Source of the DNA: Lepidonotus clava
Taxonomy: Eukaryota; Annelida; Polychaeta; Phyllodocida; Polynoidae
Assembly: GCA_936440205.1 (NCBI GenBank)
Contig: OW387147.1
Span: 33,753,629 to 33,817,628 of the forward strand
Direction of reading: 5' to 3'
Length of the DNA: 64,000 nt
Of the stretch, positions 45,021 to 58,462 are shown one piece after another. Position numbers and translations under genes: made by a program. Under the pieces are notes generated by a model that was not told the DNA's origin, searched no databases, and worked only from the letters and a program-made list of their open reading frames with translations. Positions within the stretch are counted from its first letter, which is position 1; each line of letters starts with the position of its first letter.

Positions 45021-48000
45021 TAAGCATAATAGTGTGAGTCACAAGAAACCTGGCGACAGGGGAAGATCCCCATAACGAAAGCGGAATATTAGATGGGGGG
45101 AAAGGAAAAGAGAGAAGAGACCCGGAATTAAAGGAAGAATTAGGCCTACTATTTCTCTTCTTCCAAGTAGGCTAATTGCAAGCGAAAGTAGTTCAGAACT
45201 AGACCAAGCCCTTAAAATCATAATACTAGAGACATTAAGAAATAATGTTTAAAATGCATAAATAGACATTGTCACATGGCCAGATTTTGGCTATCACCGT
45301 GTGTTCATAACTATTGCCACTTGTTCTCTGGACAGATTAAAAAAGAATCAGGAATCCGTTCAATCATGTTTAATATGACTGTAGGGGCCTATCTTAGACC
45401 GAAACATCACCACCGTAACATCGATATTTGAGTAAAGGCCTGTAATGTATATAGGGCCCTATAGAATTTTATCTATAGAAGTCTACATATAGAGGTTACA
45501 TTTATCAATTGGAAAACTGATCACCAATATGGCTTCTAATCAATTTAGAGGTTATCAGCATGACGTTATCTCTGCGTTATCTGCACGACTTCTACACCGT
45601 CAGGTTAAGGGGCCTATTAAGGGTTAACAGTTCAACAAAAATAGTTTGAGTGGAGCAGCACTTCTGTATACAAACGTGTGCACACGTGTGAGGGCCGTGT
45701 AATCACCTGATAAAGCACAATTCTTACTTGCTACAATTGTCATAATGTATGCTCTAACGACCTCGTGTCCAACTGCATAAAACTCTGGTAACACACCTCA
45801 TATTTTCGTCTCGTTAAAGGAATGTGATTATGGGGCAATTTGAAAAAACTTTTTCTTATATATATAGTGTTTATCTGAAAGTTATTTTGAACCAAAAATT
45901 ATATTTCGGCGTAGAAGACAAAAGTAGTAGAGGAGCGTCGTTTTTTGGCATCGCGGATCATCAGTTTTATCATTTGTCAATGTCATGTTCCTCATGTGTG
46001 TTATGATATTTCAGTGAAATACAGCTTTTGGTTATCTTCGCTTTCATTTGCTTGTCTCTCCAAGTCTTATCATAGGAGATATTTGAGCTTTTTCTAAATT
46101 TGATATATCAAACACAGTTTAGTACACATTTTGTTACATTTTAATACGGTCGTATCCTCTTGTATATATGTATTGTATCCACACTCAGTGGCAGAGACCA
46201 TATTTCAGTGCTGATAACTGTCCGTATATGAGACATGTCCTTAACCTTTCTGATATGACCAGGATATTGTACCACACAAATAAACACCGTCAGACTGAGA
46301 GTCACGTCCTGGTCCCTGTCACCCCGTATACAGGTCTCTCCGATACATGTAGTCTTTTAGTCACATGCAGTCATAGAAGTGACGGCCAAATTACCACAGG
46401 GCCTGATAGGTAATAAGGGTACCCACCACAGCCACAACAATCGGTAAATTGTGATCTCTGTTTTGATATTAAAAGCAAGATATATCCCAAAACACAAAAT
46501 AATTGCCAATTTCACTTTGCGATGTCTATAATATTTCGTGTTGGCAAGTGCATGTATGTGCATGTTTGTATACATGAATTATGTTATACACCTATACTTA
46601 TCTATGTATACGAGGATATGACCATCTCTTATTGGTACATTATTACAATAGATTCTTTAAAATGATTATTCCGTGTAGCCTATTACATGTTTGGTAAAAA
46701 GTTGTCTCTCCACGAGCCTGTAGTCGATTCTGTCGGTGTGGGTACCAATCTATACGTCATAGTATGAGATCTACGCAGATAAACCCAACGAACCATTGAA
46801 ACAGATTTAGATCCCTTATTTAGTGTGGTAACAATACCATGATAGTTCTAATATTCTAATTGACCTTAATCATTATTTTCGCGGTTACACAAGTCTGTGG
46901 ACCATAGTGCCGGTGACATTAAGTGTACATGTGTGCAATAAGATTCGCTTCAGCGTGATTGGTGGACATTTGGCACTAGTACTAATGAACACCTAGAAAT
47001 ATGGACGCTTATGAAAGCGATTATTGGAATGAAATCTTGAACAGCCGTAGGCCATATTATTCACTAAAATGAATTGGATTTATGTTACCAGCATATAGAT
47101 ACCCCTAGCACCTGTAATCTACACCCACATTAGACACCACAAATATACAATGCGGAAACATGATCACTTACCATTCGGGGAAGTGCCTATATAAACATGT
47201 ACAGTTCACAACGTTAGAGCCACTAGTATAACGGGTCTTTCCCTCAACTTAAGTCCTCCATGTTCACAGGTGGCGGACGCAGGTCACTCTGGTCAGCCCC
47301 CTGGACCTGTACCCACCTGTCCAAGCCCCGTTTGACCCCTGCTCTCACCTGTATAATGTCTCACCTGTGTGGGCCCTCCGTCTGTGGGTATATTCTGGTG
47401 GAGTTGACCTCATCCACTACCACCATGGGATCCCTTATCGCCACAGTCTAATGTACTCCCCCAGTCCCCCCCCCCCCCCCCCCCCCCCACTTCTCCTGTA
47501 TTTAGCGTACTCGGCGATGTAACGCGTGTGTCTGCACCCAGAGTGGGTTAGCTGATAGGAGTATAGACTGATACGAGTAGTATTGTTCGCCTGCCAGGAA
47601 AGGAGCATGAACAATAATAATTAGGCTAGATTGAAGCATTCTGTAAAACAAGAAAAGAATGAAAAAAAGATAATGGGATTAAAGCTGAGTGAATGCATGT
47701 CATGGAAATGTAGGTTGTTTCCAGAATCAGACTGGCATATTTACAAGTTGGGTTTGGATTTATCCCGTAGGTTTTAGGAAAGACGTTATATGAATGATAG
47801 TCAGAAAATGTATAACTGACAGCAATAAATGAAATTCAACAAGGTGTGCAGGGAGTTGGGAGTGGGGATCCAGAACCTGAAGGCACAACAGTGCATGTTA
47901 CCCCTGAGTGCCCGTTCTTCCTGGTTGACTTACAGAACCATGCAGGCCCCATTTCTGACCGTGTGACGTTGCCATCCAAAAATAGATTAAGGGTAAACAT

Positions 48001-48952
48001 AACTTATTTTTAGAAGTTCCAAGTTGCCCGAAATAACCCTGCTCTTATCCCGTGCATTGGAGCAAAAGAAACAAGCTGGGCCTCAACTCATGAGGGACAT
48101 GCGCAGCACGTACGGTATTACAAGTATTGCATCAGCACCTTTTACCATTAAATGCTAATTAGTGAATGAAAATTTCGTTATGTCCAAAGAGTAGAGGCCT
48201 CCCCAGGCTTTATTGAGGTGCAATATACGAGAATCCTGCACATGTCCTGGGCACTCTGCAACGCTGCCATTGTAAGTACACTAAAAATAGAAAACAGAAG
48301 GATAAATCATAGCATTCACAAATGCTGCCCTGACTGTGGCGCCCTCTGCAGTGTCGCGCTGAAACCTTGTCCGAGAGTGGCTCATGATAGAATGACAGGA
48401 AACGATAGACATGAATAAAAATGAACTGCAGGGCACTCCCTCTCACATCTGAGGAATTTCATATACGAGAATCCATTAACGCGGGTTACTGGTAATTGTA
48501 ATTTGGACTTCAATATTGACTATCTATAATCTTGTCCCACCAATACCATTATGTTAAGGTTTTAGCATATAACATTGAATTCTTCATAGAAATTAACTTT
48601 TGCTTTACATTGTTCAATGGTAGTTTGAAGTAATATTTCGGATTTAAGTAGTTGGTTTCCATGTAGTCTTATAATTATATTCACCATAAACATGAAAGTC
48701 TTTTCATCACCCACATAAAGTTCAACCTTTTCCCCCTTTCTAAAGTGCAGATCAGTTTTACATTAATTTACTTTAATATATTGGATGTAAGTAATGAAGA
48801 AATATCTGGTAATACACAATATTGACAAAGCACAGAGAGATCGTGTTTCACCAATGAAAAGAGCATTTGCTTTAAACATATTGTAGGTGGACCGCACTAT
48901 TAAAGGCAGGATGTAAAATAGTGTTTTAACAAAAGATACCTAGAACCGAGAA
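45021..48952. other. Intergenic stretch, no gene recognised
   Basis: No frame with recognisable motifs is seen. A C-rich open segment at about 47270-47460 is discussed as a finding. It runs into a poly-C tract at about 47463-47488. An upstream exon of the ankyrin gene could lie here but I cannot identify one. Confidence 0.4.
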
Positions 48953-48999
48953 CTTTTTCATTAAAGAGTGGTGGCCCCAGGGGGGGTGACCAAAAAACA
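48953..48999 (+). repeat. Left TIR of Harbinger element
   Basis: CTTTTTCATTAAAGAGTGGT leads into GGCCCCAGGGGGGGTGACC and AAAAAACATCAGCGAGAA. All three blocks recur inverted at the right end, there split by the inserted hairpin. Confidence 0.85.
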
Positions 49000-49200
49000 T
49001 CAGCGAGAACTGAAACTTCTCGCGAAAAAAAGTTTGCACCGTACGAGAATATTTAATAAAAACCCCCAGAAAACATCTCGTGGCTCTTTTTCTCTCGTGC
49101 CATGTTTCTCTCGTGAGCACTTCTCGCAGCCGTTGACTTCTCGTAGGGCAACCGAAACTTCTCGTGTATTTTTGTCACGAGAAGTGGCTCGACCGAAAGT
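49000..49200. promoter_or_regulatory. Left subterminal cluster of CTTCTCGTG motifs
   Basis: About ten copies of CTTCTCG(T/C)G, CTCTCGTG or the complement CACGAGAAG lie within 200 bp, at about 49016, 49075, 49090, 49107, 49119, 49137, 49156 and 49176. Their position just inside the TIR suits binding sites for the transposase or its Myb-like partner, which is inference. Confidence 0.7.
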
Positions 49201-49662
49201 AGGTCATCGGAGCAGCGGGAAAGGTCATTTCCGGTACGGCACTTTTTCGCTTGTTCTCGGCCTGTGTATATACTAAAGCATGCAAAACACGCCGGCAACC
49301 GGTGTATCTGCTGGTTTTCGGCATGGGCTCATGTCTAATACATTTAAAATAAGACTGGAACCAGCCGTAAGACGGAGTTGACGAGTCCATAAAGTCACGG
49401 GAATTTCATTCATCTCAGGTTTTCTTCCAAATCAAGTCGTTAATACCACGTAATATTCCAAGGTGAGTGCCAAACTGATAAATAATAATTGTAATTGTAC
49501 GACATACTTCACAATAGACATGTTTGTAATAGTTATAAACATGAAATGAGTCGACAATATCCAATTTCTGAGCATATCATTGTTGTTAAACATGATGTCA
49601 GACTAACGTAAGCCCCCCACCAAAACACATAGAATGTTTACGAAATTTGTCCTTCCATTTAG

Positions 49663-52600
49663 ATGGCTGCCCCCTCTCCTGATGCTGATCTCAAAGCTGT
49701 GGAGCGTAAGATCAAGTCGATTAAGGAAGTCATGTCTCGTCCCGATATCCAAGAACATCAGAAGGAGTCACTGCGTCTCATGTTGAATGCCGCCTTAGAG
49801 AAGAGGGACAGGATGTCTGACAAGTATCTGGAGTCACTGTTGGATCTGTACCCCCAGCCAGGCCAGAAGGCCAAGAAGACATCAGCAGAGCCTGTACCAG
49901 GTCCCAGCCACCGAGACACAGCCAGTTCTGACGAAGTTATTAATGTAGATTTGGTCGAGGACAGCCCCGAACAAGCCAGAACAGTGAAGAAAGGGTCAGC
50001 AACAGTGAAACAAGTTGTGCGAACAGAAGAAAAAGCCGAACCAAAAGGTTCTCGTCAGAGTAAGTCACGTCAATCCCGTCTCCCCCGTACCCCAAAGCCT
50101 AAGGCCAAAGCGAAAACCAAAGATCCTGACAGCCCAGTGATACAGGTGGAAGACAGTCCCTTACCGCCAACACCCCCTTTAGATAAGACACCACGAGGAC
50201 GTAAAAGAAAAAAGGCAGCTGGTACACCCACTCCCAAAACAGAGACACCAGCAAAGACTCCTCCAGCGAAAAAAGGTGGTGTGAAAAAGATATCTAAAGT
50301 AACTGGTAAAGGGGCTAGGCCCGATGTTGTATGGTGCTCCTCGGAGAGCGATGCAGACGATCCAAGAAAGATACCATTCACCGAAGCTGAGCATAAGGCC
50401 ATGTATGACACGGCTCGGGAGGATGTGTAAGTATAAAAAGTCAAAACAAAGTGCCAAGAGTTACACCTATACGAAATATAATTAATATTCCATAGATGCA
50501 ACAAATAATTTTTACCCACGATAAGTGTAACTAGTTTTTCGAAACATATGTAATGTTTGTTCATTTTCAATACAATAGTATTTTTTAAAATTATTTTTCC
50601 TACCTTATGTACCCTAAAAACGTCGACTGACTTCTTTCCCTCGTGTAAAAAGTACCTAATTTGAAAATGAAAGTAAGATTGTAAAATTGTAATGTTGAAG
50701 AAATACTTATTTTACCCTGGATATTAAAATATTTGTTTTAACCATTCCAGTGAAGCATTCAAGAACAGTTTTAAGTCCGAGCTCACCAAGGAATCCAAGA
50801 ACGCCAAGAGGAAGAAGCTCTTCCAGAAAATCAAAGAAAACGTGAACTCGGTGGGCGGTAACAAGAGGCGGAAGAAGTACCTGTACATACATTCACAAGA
50901 CCACAAGTCGACATCACGTGAGGCTGTAAGTCATTGAGAAACCCATTAAAAGAAATATGTACAATTGTCTCGAGAAGCTGTAGTTCTCGTAGGACAGTGT
51001 AGTTCTCGTACGTAAAAAAAAAACATAACCATTGATTCAAAATAAAGTAGTACATATTGTGAGTATCTCATTATGTAATTTTCAGTAAGATTATAATTGA
51101 AAACTGAAGAATCTGAAAAAATTAAAATGACAGTGTTTTGTTAACAATTTGAACACTTAATTTACGTCGCACTGTTTCAACTGACATTTTCAGTACAGAA
51201 AACTGGTCAAGAAGTATGGGGCGAGTGGCGCGGCAGGCATGCCCAAAGACAAGGGCCTCACACCCTCCCAGATCATGTGTCTGGAGTTCTGGGGTGTTGA
51301 ATGTGCAGGATGTAAGTAAAATTACAAAAAAGATAAAATGTATACTATGAAATTAAATAAAGTTGTGGCTGTAAAAAGTACACCGTTTTTATATTGAGAT
51401 TAAATGTATAACAGTATATTTAATGAATAATATTTATAGTTATGTCATTCATAAATTATAAGAAAGTACTTTCTTATAAAATTTTGAGACGTACAATACT
51501 TACAAAACCTACGAAAACCTGTTAAAATGACATATGGCTAAATTATAAGTCGTTGCAGGGGCACGACAAACCAAACTTGATCCAGCAGACACAGACGATG
51601 AGGGCAGCACAGTCGGTTCCTCTGACGATGCGGCTGAGATGGAGGCCTGCGAGAGGGAGCAGAAACGGCTCAGGGCTGCCCCAAAGGTCGAGAAGGAAGA
51701 AACTTCTGACGACAAAGACTTTTTGGCAGAAGAGGCTGAAACCTACAGTAAGGATATAACTTTTTTGAGTCTTTAAAAATCTGAATGATAAAATATCACT
51801 AAATAAATACCTATGACATACCTTTTTAAAATGATGACAACAGATTTGAAAGAGAAAAAATAGAGGTACATTAGAATGTACAGTTTAAAGACATGAAACC
51901 TATGTAATGTATAAGAGCAAAAAAATAGAATCTTGTTTCTTTTCGTCCCTCTCGTCTCTCTCTTCTGGCACTCTAGTTCTCGTGACATAAGACCAAAGTT
52001 CTCGTCATATACTTATGCCATAAAGACAAGCCTTTACTTTCAATTATTTCAGAGGTAAAGTCCAACAAGCGACCCACCTTGGAAGCTGCCAAGTCCACTC
52101 GGGAGGAGGTAGAAAGGGCCAGAAAAAGACAGCCGGCACGTGCAGTTCGTACCAAGAAGGGCCAGCGCGCAACAACAAACTCGGAGGACGACATTTCCGA
52201 CAACGAGGAACCTGAGTCTCAATCTCCTGCCCAGAAGGCCCGGAGAGGGCGGGGTTCACGACTTCCTCCTCTGACGGAAAGTCCTGAAGCTATAGATACC
52301 CAGTACAGTCAGGGTAATTATTTATATTTTTTTAATGAAAAGAAGCGTAACTAATAATTATAAATACTTATTCTTTACCATAACAAATTCAAAAAAGTCG
52401 ATGTAAACCCAGTAAGAATAGCTATGTATTTCTACCAAAAGAAATATCAATATACAATAATATTTTTTTTAGCCACGAGAAGTAAATCTTTATAATATTT
52501 TTAAAAACAACAATACCAGTGAATATATATCCTGTTAATTTAACAGTTATTTCAATAATTAGGTTTCCCTTTACAGCAGCAGTCACGAGCCCAGACAGTT

Positions 52601-54762
52601 CGTTGGAGCCGACTCCGCTGAGGAATGCACCGAGATCATCAGACAGGCTCAGACTCAAGCGTGAACAGGTTGACTCGGGCAAGAAGTCTATTGCAGCTAC
52701 CCTAGAAGACCTCTCGTGGGGCAATAGCAGCAGACGAGAACTGGACTTCTCTTCACAGGAAGTACCAGAAACACAAGGTGATTGTGAAAAATAAGATTAA
52801 GGAAATGAAAATGAAAAAACATCAATGTAAAGTATATTTCTTTAAATGTAATAAATGTAAAAAATGCAATGATATAACCTTTTTGGTAAAAAATTAAAGT
52901 ATTCTTAGTTTAAACATTTTGAGAGTATATGCAAATAATAGGAAAACATTTCAATATTTAAAATGAAAATAGATTTTTCAGATACACCAATATATACAGT
53001 TATTATTTGAGATAAAATTTCTAAATCAAGTTTATTCGATTTTTTAGACACTCTGCCAGAGATTGGTGAATCTGCTGTCGGAGAGGATTTTAGTGAAGAT
53101 CTGGACTACTCCGTACACGTCGGTACGGGTGGAGATGAAGTGAAGAAAGGGGTCAGACACTCCATCGATCTGGACGAGAAGAAATCAAAACCGGGCAACC
53201 AAGATCAAAAAAAACATCCACTCTCGTCTACACCCAAGTCGCCTCCTCGACACGAGAAGTACGAGGCGCTTATATTCGAGACGCCTTCTACGTCCAAAGA
53301 AGTGCCAACTGTTAACATAAATCGAAACCTTCCTTCCAAGAGAGTTAATCAAGGTGCACGTGCTCTTTCAACAGATGAAATAGCTGCAATCGCAGCACGT
53401 GCTGCATATGAAGCCACAGAGGATGATGCGTTTGAGAGAGACAGAAAGGCAGCAGTAGCGGCCCAGGAGGCCTATGACAAGGAAGAAGGTACAGGAGAAA
53501 CGAGAAATAATCAGAAGGATGAAAACACTGAAGACGTTAAACGAGAACCTACTTTATTTTCTAAAGGTCGCATGGACAAGGCCGCCGAGTTTATAGATCA
53601 GAGGATTGAGGATACCGTGTCAACTGGATTCCTTTCACTTAAAAACGACATAGATTTACATGACAAACAGTCGGGTGTCATGCACGGTGAGATTCTTGGT
53701 CTTCGCTGCGATGTACAGAAAATGTTAAGTGTTCCCACCGAAATTAACACCATCAGGAGTAACATGGAATCAGTAAGGACTGACGTTAGTCTAATTGGGA
53801 GTGACGCAGTAAAGGCGCAAGTTGCCCTAATGGGAATAGAACAACAGCTAGTGTCATCTGTAACTGATATTAGAAACACAAAATCACACTTGTCGAACAT
53901 TAGGCAGGAAATGACACAGATGAAGGTCGATACTCAGAGTATGAAGGGGCGTTGTGCACAGATATCTTCTCAGACAAGTGACATCAAAGAGGATCTGTCC
54001 AGCACGTACGACGGTCTGGTCAACATCAACACAAATGTCTGCACCGTGAATGACACTATTCAAACAGTCGAAGCCACAGTTGGATCTTGTAAGAGTGATA
54101 TCAACAAGATGAAAATGGACGTCGCTGCGTGTAGAACAGAGGTTATTGCCCTGAGGCATGATGTAATAGGCATAAAGGGGTCAATCTCCAAAATAGAAGA
54201 GTCTCTTGAGGTACTCAAAGCAGGCTTTCTCTACAGAACTGTTCCAGAGAAAATTATCATAGCTGAGAAGGAATTCAAAGCTGAGATGATGTCACCAAAA
54301 CCTACAGCTGTACCAACGTCGTCTGCAGACACCACCATTGCCGGTATGTCCACTAGGGTGGTAGGAGAAGTTGTTCAGACTGAGGGAGATCTAGAAACTA
54401 GCGAAGTGACATTTAATCCAAAATCTACCGAGGCGACGTACGAGAAAAACTTTGAAATGTTTGAGGACGATGTGCATGACAGTAATAATGAAATAGCAGA
54501 CACTCAAGGGGAAGAGGAAAGCGAGGAAACCCAGGACCCGACTAGAGTTGTTTTGGCCCCTGATACATGTACCCAGGATGAGTCTCAGTGGCCTTCTCAG
54601 TCTGATGTAAAAGAGTTAGCCAGTTCGGGTGGGTTTATACCGGTTTTGCAGGAGGGTTTACACGGGGAAGCCCAGGGGGACACAGTATCTCTTGTACCCG
54701 TTTCAAACATTAGCAAAATCAGTAAAGTTTCGACAGGTAGTGAGAAATCTGCACAGGAATAG
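49663..54762 (+). CDS. Harbinger Myb/SANT-like partner protein, seven coding exons
   Basis: Exons 49663-50426, 50751-50925, 51194-51311, 51559-51747, 52053-52313, 52577-52777 and 53048-54762 join with matching phases to 1,140 codons. A non-coding first exon probably ends at 49462 (CCAAG|GTGAGT), with an acceptor directly before the ATG. Residues about 235-320 (IPFTEAEHKAMYDTAREDV, KLFQKIKENVNSVGGNKRRK) follow the pattern of divergent Myb/SANT-like DNA-binding domains. The flanks are basic or acidic low-complexity. Residues about 748-964 form a long predicted coiled coil. In this superfamily the Myb-like protein carries the transposase to DNA; this one is far longer than the usual 200-500 residues. 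Confidence 0.8.
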
Positions 54763-55396
54763 AATAATTCATTTTTTAATATGCAAAGGTGCTTTTATTA
54801 GAAGAGACAGAAAGTCACTTCTCGTGTAGAATTTCAATGCAGTTGAAAGATACATTTCCTATGTTCATTCCTCATTTATTTTAAGATGTCTATTACCTTC
54901 CGGAAGGTCGAACATATAATGGTGTATGATGTAGAACTATCTCACACTAAGCAACAAGAGAAAAACAATTATTACGATAACTTTGTTTTTCTTCCAGTCA
55001 TAGAGTGTTACTTCTCGTGGTCATTCTTATGACACTAATGCTACATGTCTGGCGTAAAAGATGGAAAAATTTTATCTGTACTGGTGCAGTATTTAAAAAG
55101 AAAGTGATGTAGGTTCTGATACTGGGAACTTCTATTCAACATTGTATGTATCAGAGGCTGACATTAAGAGTTTGTAATGCTTGACAGAACGGTTTAATTT
55201 CATACCAGTATGAATTTTAAACTTTCTCATTCGGCCTAATACATTAACGTCTTCATGAATGAAGAATGTCACAAGCTTTCTCAAGAAAATAGAGTAGCGG
55301 CATAAATTTAAGAAACGAGAAAAAAAGTAGTGATAGTCTTTGCTGCAACTGTTATCGTGGTAAAGGTAATTTCGCTTCTATAATTGTTCGGCTATT
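54763..55396. other. Gap between the two convergent Harbinger genes
   Basis: The gap probably holds both 3' untranslated regions. It contains two CTTCTCGTG motifs (about 54818 and 55007) and no further gene. Confidence 0.5.
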
Positions 55397-58193
55397 CTAA
55401 CGAACACGTCCAGACTTAGGTACACGAGGTCGGCCAGCAGTTCGACCTTCTGTAGGGATCCGTCCTCGGGGTCTGTGGGGGGAAGGCCGTATCACCTCTG
55501 GACGTGGCCCGCCGTAGTTACGGTGTATGTAGGACTTGCGTCTACGGTAGCCTGCATGCCTGATCCCATAGTCTTGCTGCACTATGTGGTCATCTTCATC
55601 GTCCGCTCTGTTGACTTGATCGGCCCGCGGCTGGTTCTTCTTGAACGCCTCGTGAGCGTCCACGAGAATCTGTCCCTCGTACTCGGGGTCTTGGTTCTGC
55701 CCGGGTCGTATCTTTCGAAGCCCCCAGTCCAGGCACATATTATGAAGGACACAGCATGCCTTCACTAATCGCGACGCCTGAAGGGGCTCCATGTCGATGA
55801 CACCGGCACCAGACTTTGAGAGGCACCTGAGAATGATTTAAAAATTCATCGTATATACTTAGAAATGGCAGGGTAACATGTGTAAACTTACAAAGAGTAG
55901 TTGAAATGTCATTACTCGTTTTCGTTTTCATAAAGCTATGTGACAAAGTGTAATGTAACTGCTGTGCGTCTATTTAATAGGAAGCATTACAAATTTTCTT
56001 ATGTTTAGTAGGCTTAACTTTTCGACTGCGACATGTGATTATTTACCTCCAACGAGATTTCAGCTGACCAATACAGTGTTCCACAGAGGAGCGTGCAGTA
56101 GTATGCGCGACTTGGTAGCGCCTGTCCCAGGGTTCAAGTTGATCTAGGATCTGTGCCCGGAATGGTGTCATTACTTGTGGGGTGAGGGCATACCTGTGAA
56201 CAAATGGAAGGTTAATCATGTGTCATATATATCTAACATTGTTGTGAATTGTTTACAAGTTTGAAGACATTGTAGAAAAGTACGAGAAGTTTTTCAGTAT
56301 AATGCACAACAGTTTCAGAAATGGTTTAGATACTGTAGTACGTAACAAGCCTAATATTGTTTTCTGATGTTAAGTCTCGTGATTACTGGTAGTTTGAAAA
56401 CAATAGAAAAATTGTGTGTACGTACCCGCCATCTCCCAGCAAGAAGTACGGACCAAGACGGTCGTTCTTGGCGATCTGGTAGCCAAGATCAGAGTAATCT
56501 AAGACACCCTGATCGTGGTGGGCTCCAGCCATGGCGGGTTCAACGAAGGTGATCCGCTCCTCGTGGTCGCAAGCAATCTGAAATAACAATATGTGTGCAT
56601 TAGATCACGAGAAAAAATAACACTTTAATAAATGTGACTATAAAAGCGAGAAAGGAAAGAGAACTCTATACGAAAGATTGGACATGCTGATGTAAAACAA
56701 AAACTTTCTCGGCTGAAAACAGATAGTGATGAAACATTTACCGTTGATGTCTGATAATGTTTTTTAATTTGATTTTTTTGTATGCTTACCAAGACGTTCA
56801 AGGCGTGGTACTGCTTACGACACACGTAAGCATATTCGTGTCGGATGGGGCGCTTGATAGGCACATAAGTGCCATCTATGCAACCTACGCACTGGTCCAT
56901 GTTATGCCTCCTCGAGAACCGCACTGCAGATTCATGCAGTTTCTGGCCCTAATAAAAGTAATACAACATGGTACAAATTTCTATTTTTTGATTATTAACA
57001 GTAAACTGAATAAGAAAGTTCAAACATGATTAAGTTACTTTATAATTAATGAACATTTAGAACCTTTCTTCATAGACATTCGGAATGTGATACAATTTTT
57101 TGGTTTTTTGGAAAATAACCAATAATTTGTAATGGCACAATGGTATTTAATTACCTTTGGGAACCTTATGCGCTTGCGGGCACGCGAGCACAGGAACTTG
57201 CAGAAGCTTTCCACAGCACGTCCTATGCTCGAACGAGATGCTCCACCCTGTGTGTCTCGGATTGTCCCGTAGTAGGAACCATGGGCCATGTATCTTAGTG
57301 CGTAGCAGACCTTAAAAAATATAAATTGAATATGATTTACATTTCAGGATATAAAAGGGAACTTTTTTTTTTCTAAAAAATAATTGGTTTAAATTAGTGA
57401 CAGAATTGGTTTTTATATGGGAGTGATTCTCAATGTGCTACATACTCTTGGCATTCAATAAAAATATTTTTAATTTTCATTCTGTTGTACCTTATGGAAT
57501 AGGGGAATTGGAGATCCTCTTTTTTCATCTTTGCCCTTTCCTGGTCGGAAGCGGCTTAGCTCAAACTCATCAGTAAGCTGTTGAACACACGAAGGTGGGA
57601 GACGGAATCGAGCCTCAAAATCTGAAATCCTAGGCCATAGTTCTCGTGGATCCTTCCGTTCTTTTAAAATACGGAACTTCTTGCATCTCTTCTCTCCCCA
57701 ACGAGGACGGTAGTTCTTCTTGGTTAGGGCCCATTTCAGGGCAAACACAGAGAAAGGAGTAGCGCGGGATAGCTTCTTCTCGGGGCGTTTCCTAACAGGG
57801 GCTGAAAAAAAAAAATATTTTGGATATTTTTCTAGTACTTTTACATATTCTTTAATTAATAATAGGATATTAGAGATGTTTAGGAATCAATAAAAGACCA
57901 ATGGAGATATTAGAAACAATTAGGAAAGATGCATAAGTACCATATTAATATTTTACATTATTCAGTGGGGCCAGCAGGAAAGTTCATTCAGAAAAAAATT
58001 TACTAAATTCCTCTATTATCGCTCACACAGACTGCAAATGATGTTATTTGAGTGCAAAGAAAGGATAAACTGCTATTTTTGCCTTTATAAGTATCAAAAA
58101 GACCAGCGAGAACTTCTAGGGAAGGCTATTTTACAGTCTATTTTTTAGATTCATTGTAAAAAGTAGAAAAAACATCTTAGCTATCTCACCCAT
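55397..58193 (-). CDS. PIF/Harbinger DDE transposase, seven exons
   Basis: Minus-strand exons 58190-58193 (ATGG), 57491-57801, 57155-57310, 56790-56948, 56426-56577, 56047-56193 and 55397-55826 all have consensus splice sites and matching phases. The product is 452 residues, normal for the family. The catalytic triad is D182 in GCIDGTYVPIK, D259 in LLGDGGY, and E299 in SSVEHCIGQLKSRW. The helix-turn-helix-like part before the core (YALRYMAHGSYYGTIRDTQG) and the ACCVLHNMC segment after it are also family-typical. The C-terminal tail is Arg/Pro-rich. It cuts at the TIRs and inserts at short AT-rich targets, according to the family model. Confidence 0.93.
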
Positions 58194-58319
58194 GATTTTC
58201 GTCACGCCCACAGACCTCCTCTGGTGGGAAAAAAAAGAATTAAAGCTAACCGTTCATGTTTAGGCGGCAAATAAAAAACCACGAGGACAAAATTTGCAAT
58301 CGTGAGAATAGTCCGTTTT

Positions 58320-58462
58320 CGGCATGAAAACTTCTCGTACGCCTCTCGTAGATTGCCACGATACTTCTCGTGGATTTTTTCTGGACGAGAAAATTAGTAC
58401 GAGAATTCTCGTGATTCGTTTTTGGGTGGAAAAAGTCACGAGAAGTGAACGAGAAATATCGT
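58320..58462. promoter_or_regulatory. Right subterminal cluster of CTTCTCGTG motifs
   Basis: Eight or so copies of CTTCTCGT, CTCTCGTAG, ACGAGAA or CACGAGAAG lie at about 58329, 58342, 58363, 58384, 58398, 58405, 58437 and 58449, mirroring the left cluster. The transposase start codon lies only about 130 bp further in, so the cluster is also the likely promoter zone of that gene. Confidence 0.7.

Noticed and set aside
17712-47488. Long poly-G or poly-C runs (about 17712, 24497, 28577, 47463)
   Set aside because: Simple homopolymer tracts; runs of this sort are common in such genomes and may also have length errors.
50070-50570. 166-codon minus-strand frame in the Harbinger partner gene
   Set aside because: It is antisense to the first coding exon, whose low-complexity lysine/proline codons leave the opposite strand open.
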